Source: an uncultured Lachnospiraceae bacterium
GTDB taxonomy: Bacteria; Bacillota; Clostridia; Lachnospirales; Lachnospiraceae
Reading direction: 5' to 3'
Assembly: GCA_944381515.1 (NCBI GenBank)
Contig: CALWLM010000116.1
Location: 1 to 35,993 of the forward strand
Length of the DNA stretch: 35,993 nt
A program made the translations under genes and the position numbers. The number at the start of each line of letters is the position of its first letter. The first letter of the stretch is position 1. Positions 32,103-35,993 of the stretch are shown here, piece by piece. The notes beneath the pieces were generated by a model, which was given only the letters and a program-made list of their open reading frames with translations, was not told where the DNA came from and did no database searches.

Positions 32103-33218
32103 ATGAACGACAAACTTACTGCAAAAAACAGCCTGTTCCAACGGCAGACGCCTGCGGAAAACCTGATGATTACCGCCGCTTTCCTGCTTCTCACCACAGG
32201 AATCGCTTTTGTCTACTGGTTCGCCGCAGACAGCTCGGACAACATTCCTCTCTTTTATGTGGCGGCCCTGGTTTTGGTGGCCCGTTTTACCACCGGCTAT
32301 ATTCCAGGAATCCTTGCCGCCCTGGTGGGGGTTGTCTGCGTAAATTTTTTCTTCACCTATCCCACCTTTTCGCTGAACTTTGCCATAACCGGCTATCCGC
32401 TGACCTTCCTCGCCATGCTCCTGATCTCCCTGACCACCAGCGCGGCGGCCACTCATTTAAAGGAGCAGGCCAAGGCTCTGGCCGAGCATGAAAAGCTTCT
32501 GGCCGAGGCGGAGAAAGAAAAGATGAAGGCAAACCTTCTGCGGGCCATCTCCCATGACCTGCGCACGCCTCTGACCGGCATCATTGGATGCAGTACTTCT
32601 TATCTGGAAAACAAGGATCAGCTGCCGGAAGAGGAAAAGACCGAGCTGGTGCGCCACATCGGAGAAGACGCCCGCTGGCTCCTGCACATGGTCGAAAATC
32701 TTCTTTCCGTCACCCGCATACAAAACGACACCTCCACGGTAAACGGCACTCCGGAATTGGTGGAGGAGGTGGTCTCCGAGGCTGTTACCCGCTTTCGCAA
32801 GCGCTATCCGCAGGCGCAGTTAAAGGTGAGCATACCGGATGAACCGGTGATGGTGTCCATGGACCCGATCCTTATCGAGCAGGTCATTATCAATCTGCTG
32901 GAAAACGCTGCGCTCCACGGAGACGGCCCTGCTCCGGTCACCCTGACCGTAACCTGCGGCGGCGACGGCGTGATTTTCGCCGTGCGGGATTACGGGCGCG
33001 GCATACCGGCGGACCGTCTGTCCACCATCTTTGACGCCGCCTCCTCCGCCCCCGGCGCATTGGCAGACGGTCACAAGGGCATGGGCATCGGACTGTCTAT
33101 CTGCAAAACCATTATACTGGCCCATCGCGGCACCATATACGCCTGCAACAAAGATCCCGGCGCTGAATTTTCTTTCCGGCTTCCAAGAGAGGAGAATAAA
33201 GATGAACCAAAAGCTTAA
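32103..33218 (+). CDS. KdpD-like sensor histidine kinase lacking the N-terminal KdpD domains
   Basis: A 371-residue membrane kinase. It begins with a DUF4118-type membrane domain of four spans (about 20-112; PLFYVAALVLVARFTTGYIPGILAALVGVVCVNFFF), then a coiled coil, the HisKA phosphoacceptor His151 (RAISHDLRTPLTGI) and an ATPase domain (NLLENAALHG N-box, VRDYGRGIPADRLSTIFD G1, GMGIGLSICKTI G2). This matches the C-terminal half of KdpD; the cytoplasmic KdpD-N and Usp-like domains are absent. The ATG at 32103 has GAGGT; a frame opening at 31929 is rejected because it covers the intergenic region. It overlaps the response regulator by 17 bases. No kdpFABC genes are in the window, so the signal need not be potassium. 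Confidence 0.93.
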   Translation: MNDKLTAKNSLFQRQTPAENLMITAAFLLLTTGIAFVYWFAADSSDNIPLFYVAALVLVARFTTGYIPGILAALVGVVCVNFFFTYPTFSLNFAITGYPLTFLAMLLISLTTSAAATHLKEQAKALAEHEKLLAEAEKEKMKANLLRAISHDLRTPLTGIIGCSTSYLENKDQLPEEEKTELVRHIGEDARWLLHMVENLLSVTRIQNDTSTVNGTPELVEEVVSEAVTRFRKRYPQAQLKVSIPDEPVMVSMDPILIEQVIINLLENAALHGDGPAPVTLTVTCGGDGVIFAVRDYGRGIPADRLSTIFDAASSAPGALADGHKGMGIGLSICKTIILAHRGTIYACNKDPGAEFSFRLPREENKDEPKA

Positions 33219-33906
33219 TGTACTGATTATTGAAGATGAAAAAAATATCTGCGACTTTATCTCCGCCAGCCTGTCAGCCCAGGGCTGCCGTCTGATTACG
33301 GCCCAGACCGGCGCATCCGGTCTGTCCTTGGCAGCCTCCCAGTGTCCCGATATTATTCTGCTGGACCTGGGCCTTCCCGATATGGACGGCCTGGAAATCA
33401 TAAAAAAAGTGCGGTCCTGGTCTGCCGTTCCTATTATCGTGATTTCAGCCCGGACGCAGGAGAGCGACAAGGTAACGGCCCTGGATCTGGGCGCCGACGA
33501 CTATATCACCAAACCCTTCGGCACCTCGGAGCTTTTGGCCCGCATCCGCACCGCCATGCGCCACAGCAGCCGTATGAGCGCTCCGGGGTCCTCGCCGCAG
33601 GTCTACCGCTGCCGCGATCTGATTATAGATATTGACCGGCGCCGGATTACCCTCAAGGGTCAGGACGTCCATCTGACGCAGATCGAATTCAAAATAGTTG
33701 TCTTTTTGGCGGAAAACAACGGACGGGTCGTAACCTACGACGCCATTATGGCCCATGTCTGGGGCCCCTATGCCGACTCCGACAACAACCGCATCCTGCG
33801 GGTCAACATGGCCAACATCCGCCGCAAGCTGGAGGAAAATCCCGCCGAACCCAAATACATCTTCACCGAAATCGGCATAGGCTACCGGATGGCCGAGGCG
33901 GAATAG
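33202..33906 (+). CDS. KdpE-like OmpR-family response regulator
   Basis: A 234-residue response regulator. Receiver domain 1-120 with the phosphoacceptor Asp55 (DIILLDLGLPDMDG), acidic pocket Glu11-Asp12 (IIEDEKN), and Lys104 in YITKPF; then an OmpR/PhoB winged helix (about 138-230; LTQIEFKIVVFLAENNGRVVTYDAIMAHVWG, then RILRVNMANIRRKLEENPAEP). Both are closest to KdpE. The start (MNQKLNVLIIEDEKN) overlaps the kinase end by 17 bases and has a GAGGAG site inside the kinase gene; a longer frame from 33031 is only a shadow. It likely controls promoters nearby or elsewhere; candidates here include the divergent RpiR gene or the reductase gene, but no binding site was recognised. Confidence 0.94.
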   Translation: MNQKLNVLIIEDEKNICDFISASLSAQGCRLITAQTGASGLSLAASQCPDIILLDLGLPDMDGLEIIKKVRSWSAVPIIVISARTQESDKVTALDLGADDYITKPFGTSELLARIRTAMRHSSRMSAPGSSPQVYRCRDLIIDIDRRRITLKGQDVHLTQIEFKIVVFLAENNGRVVTYDAIMAHVWGPYADSDNNRILRVNMANIRRKLEENPAEPKYIFTEIGIGYRMAEAE

Positions 33907-33917
33907 AAAACGCACAT

Positions 33918-33972
33918 CCAAAAAGAGAGCTGCAGACCGGCGCGCACCGCCAGACTGCAGCTCTCTTTTTGG
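33918..33972. terminator. Bidirectional terminator between the response regulator and reductase genes
   Basis: A perfect 18-base stem (33918-33935 with 33955-33972, core AGAGAGCTGCAG) and a 19-base loop, with five T within the 3' arm on either strand. It serves both convergent genes. Confidence 0.93.
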
Positions 33973-33992
33973 GCTATATCAGTCCATTATTT

Positions 33993-35993
33993 TTATTTGC
34001 CTGCGATATACTCCACGGCCTTGGCGCCTACCAGACGTCCTGAGGTGAAGGCCCAGCCCAGAGCCGCTCCGCCATAGGTCACATAGGGTTTTTTATCCGA
34101 ATAGAGCACGCCGCCGCTCTCATTGCCTACGGCGTACAGACCGCCGATCGGCGTCTCTCCATCGTCCTTCAGTACATTAAAGTTAATGTCCACATCCAGG
34201 CCGCCCACCGTGCTGAAGGTGGCGGAATATCCCTTAATCGCATAGTAAGGTCCGTCGCCCAGCGGCAGAAGCTTGGAGGCATCCTTGCCGAATTCCTCAT
34301 CCACACCGCTCTCGCAGTAGCCCTCGTAGGCTGCAAGGGTCTCCGTCAGATTCTCAGCAGGTACTCCCATCTGCTGCGCCAGCTCTTCAATGGTATCCGC
34401 CTTGATCAGATAACCCATCTCATCGATGGTATCCAGAATATCATAGAGCTCGGGAATCGGCGTATTGCCGATCACGCCGCCCTGGCTGCCCTGAGCATTG
34501 GTGGACAGACTCTGGCTGAAGCCGTTCTCGGCCACATTGTCCAAAAGATCCTGAGACCATACAGCCCAGTAGGTAGGTCCGGCAATCCACCAGGAGAACA
34601 GCTGTCCTTCCTTCACAAAGCGCTCGCCGTGAATATCCACCCAGGGAATATCGCTGCACAGAACCAGAGCAGTGGGCACATCGTTCAGGGACCAGGTATT
34701 CTCCCAGCCATACCAGAGATGATATCCCTCTCCCTCCCGCACATTGACGGGATAATCGTGCAGAACAATATTGGAGGTGGCAAAATGGACCATGGGCACC
34801 ATATCGATATTATAAGTGCCTGCTCCTGCATCCTCGATGGCGGACTGAATCATCTTGCCGTCGTTCTGCGTCATGCCGATGACCGTCCAATAGCCGCCCA
34901 GATCGTCATAATACGGATTCTGGGAGAAATACTCCTCTTCCATCTGCGCATTGCCGGCAAAGCCGCCGGAGGCCAGAATCACTGCGTTCGCATGGATCGT
35001 ATACTGTGTTCCGTCAGCTCCCTGAGCCAGCACGCCGGTCACCGTATTGCTTGCCTCATCATAGAGGATCTCGGTAGCTTCCACTTCCAGCATGTATTCA
35101 CCGCCCAGCTCCTCATAATCCTCGATCAGATTGTGGAAATAGCTGTCTACCATATCGTTCATGCTGTGAGCAACATCCACGCGGTACTCTCTGCCTTCCT
35201 CCATGTTCTGGATATTGGCATACTGATATTTGCAGCGGTACACATCCTCCGCAGTAAAACCGGTCAGAGGATTATTGAACTCGAAACCATGCTCATAATA
35301 CAGCCAGTCGATGGTTTCTCCGGAATTGGACAGATAATACTCTACGATATCCATCTTGGCGTCGCCCTCGGTATATTCATCCCAGGCAGCTACCAGAGCG
35401 TCGTAGTCCATATAGTCCTCGCCGTTGTTGAACTCCTCCTTAAACCGGGGAGCATTAACCGCCATGGGTTCTCCGCAGAAGGCAGAAGTGCCGCCAAAAC
35501 GGCCGGCCTTATCAATAGCCAGCACGTTAACCGAAGAGGGATCGTTTTCATACATGGCCTCGGCTGTGCTCATGGCTGCGGCGCAGCCGGAGCCTCCCAT
35601 GCCTACCACCAGAACATCCACATCGATGGTTTCCTGGGCATCCGTCTTCTCCTCACGGGTCTGGAAAGCAGACAGCGCCGCTGCATCTGAGCCGCCGGCC
35701 TCCAGCGCCTGAACCAGCGCATCCGATGCCGCGCTCTTTACCGCATTGCTGGTCAGCGTGCAGCCGGACACGGAGTCCACGGCAACAGACTGATATTCCA
35801 GCATCTCCGGCAGCATTCTCTCCTCTACTGCCCTGGACATGGCCAGACTCTCCAGATTATAGTCTACCTCGATATCCTGAATGCTGGTCTCATCCACTGT
35901 CAGCGTCACAGACAGCGGAGCGATAGCCATAAAGCCATAGGCCTCCGCCGTATATTCGCCGGGCGCCATTTTCACCTCAGGCGTCTGAGTATC
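33993..35993 (-). CDS. FMN- and FAD-binding reductase, fumarate-reductase-like (5' end cut by window edge)
   Basis: At least 666 residues, open to the right edge, so the signal region is not visible. It has an FMN-binding domain whose motif reads DSVSGCT instead of the usual SGAT; the flavin-accepting Thr (codon 35759-35757) is kept. The FAD domain begins VDVLVVGMGGSGCAAAMS. Compared with the reductase at 18751-20718, the catalytic elements differ: the RxxD relay segment is GERFVKEGQLFSWWIAGPTYW, the HHTMGG motif is YSATFSTVGG, and the NRxGGN motif is KKPYVTYGGAALGWAF. It therefore belongs to another branch with an unknown acceptor, perhaps a steroid, bile acid or other enone. The nearest upstream genes are out of view; its terminator is shared with the two-component system. 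Confidence 0.9.
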   Translation of the reverse strand, partial: DTQTPEVKMAPGEYTAEAYGFMAIAPLSVTLTVDETSIQDIEVDYNLESLAMSRAVEERMLPEMLEYQSVAVDSVSGCTLTSNAVKSAASDALVQALEAGGSDAAALSAFQTREEKTDAQETIDVDVLVVGMGGSGCAAAMSTAEAMYENDPSSVNVLAIDKAGRFGGTSAFCGEPMAVNAPRFKEEFNNGEDYMDYDALVAAWDEYTEGDAKMDIVEYYLSNSGETIDWLYYEHGFEFNNPLTGFTAEDVYRCKYQYANIQNMEEGREYRVDVAHSMNDMVDSYFHNLIEDYEELGGEYMLEVEATEILYDEASNTVTGVLAQGADGTQYTIHANAVILASGGFAGNAQMEEEYFSQNPYYDDLGGYWTVIGMTQNDGKMIQSAIEDAGAGTYNIDMVPMVHFATSNIVLHDYPVNVREGEGYHLWYGWENTWSLNDVPTALVLCSDIPWVDIHGERFVKEGQLFSWWIAGPTYWAVWSQDLLDNVAENGFSQSLSTNAQGSQGGVIGNTPIPELYDILDTIDEMGYLIKADTIEELAQQMGVPAENLTETLAAYEGYCESGVDEEFGKDASKLLPLGDGPYYAIKGYSATFSTVGGLDVDINFNVLKDDGETPIGGLYAVGNESGGVLYSDKKPYVTYGGAALGWAFTSGRLVGAKAVEYIAGK

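Overview
The window looks like a chromosomal segment of a low-to-mid GC, anaerobic, Gram-positive Clostridia, most likely a gut Lachnospiraceae. This rests on Firmicutes-type RpoB/RpoC, a complete lactose/cellobiose PTS with a PRD regulator, an LTA-synthase-type sulfatase, strong AGGAGG Shine-Dalgarno sites, many U-tailed terminators, and two FMN/FAD reductases of the kind anaerobes use to dispose of electrons on alkenoic compounds. No phage, IS element, rRNA, tRNA or CRISPR array was seen. Nearly all genes are on the minus strand. Starts were chosen by ribosome binding site, so several differ from the longest open frame.

Region 1 (1-6336): a MerR regulator cut by the left edge, then a beta-glucoside operon read right to left: LicR-type PRD activator, PTS IIA, IIC, family 4 6-phospho-beta-glucosidase, IIB. 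Region 2 (6395-10646): a GNAT acetyltransferase with a palindrome over its -35 box, an Mrp/Nbp35 ATPase with its own strong promoter, and a two-gene ABC-2 exporter whose promoter lies between two near-identical palindromes. Region 3 (10710-18614): rpoB-rpoC with a private near-consensus promoter and a terminator, not attached to rplJL or rpsL; both subunits end in long acidic tails. Region 4 (18651-21723): a MerR regulator and a lipoprotein FMN/FAD reductase, with a perfect palindrome inside the reductase promoter. Region 5 (21807-28741): a small membrane protein of unknown function; an operon of an extracytoplasmic trigger-factor-like lipoprotein, a LacX-type mutarotase homologue and an M3 oligopeptidase; and a divergent LTA-synthase-like sulfatase. 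Region 6 (28819-30957): a cold shock gene and an S1-domain gene, each behind a structured leader, and a hemolysin III family membrane protein. Region 7 (31037-35993): an RpiR regulator, a KdpD/KdpE-like two-component pair without kdp transport genes, and a second FMN/FAD reductase cut by the right edge.

The most unusual recurring signal is a set of short degenerate tandem repeats (12-15 base units) ending at, or containing, the ribosome binding site of several unrelated genes: the left MerR gene, PTS IIA, the GH4 glucosidase, the M3 peptidase, the RpiR regulator, and possibly the GNAT gene. The best functional leads are the attenuator-like leader of the cold shock gene, the nested-helix leader of the S1 gene, and the MerR-reductase unit, in which the position of a fumarate-binding histidine is a phenylalanine.
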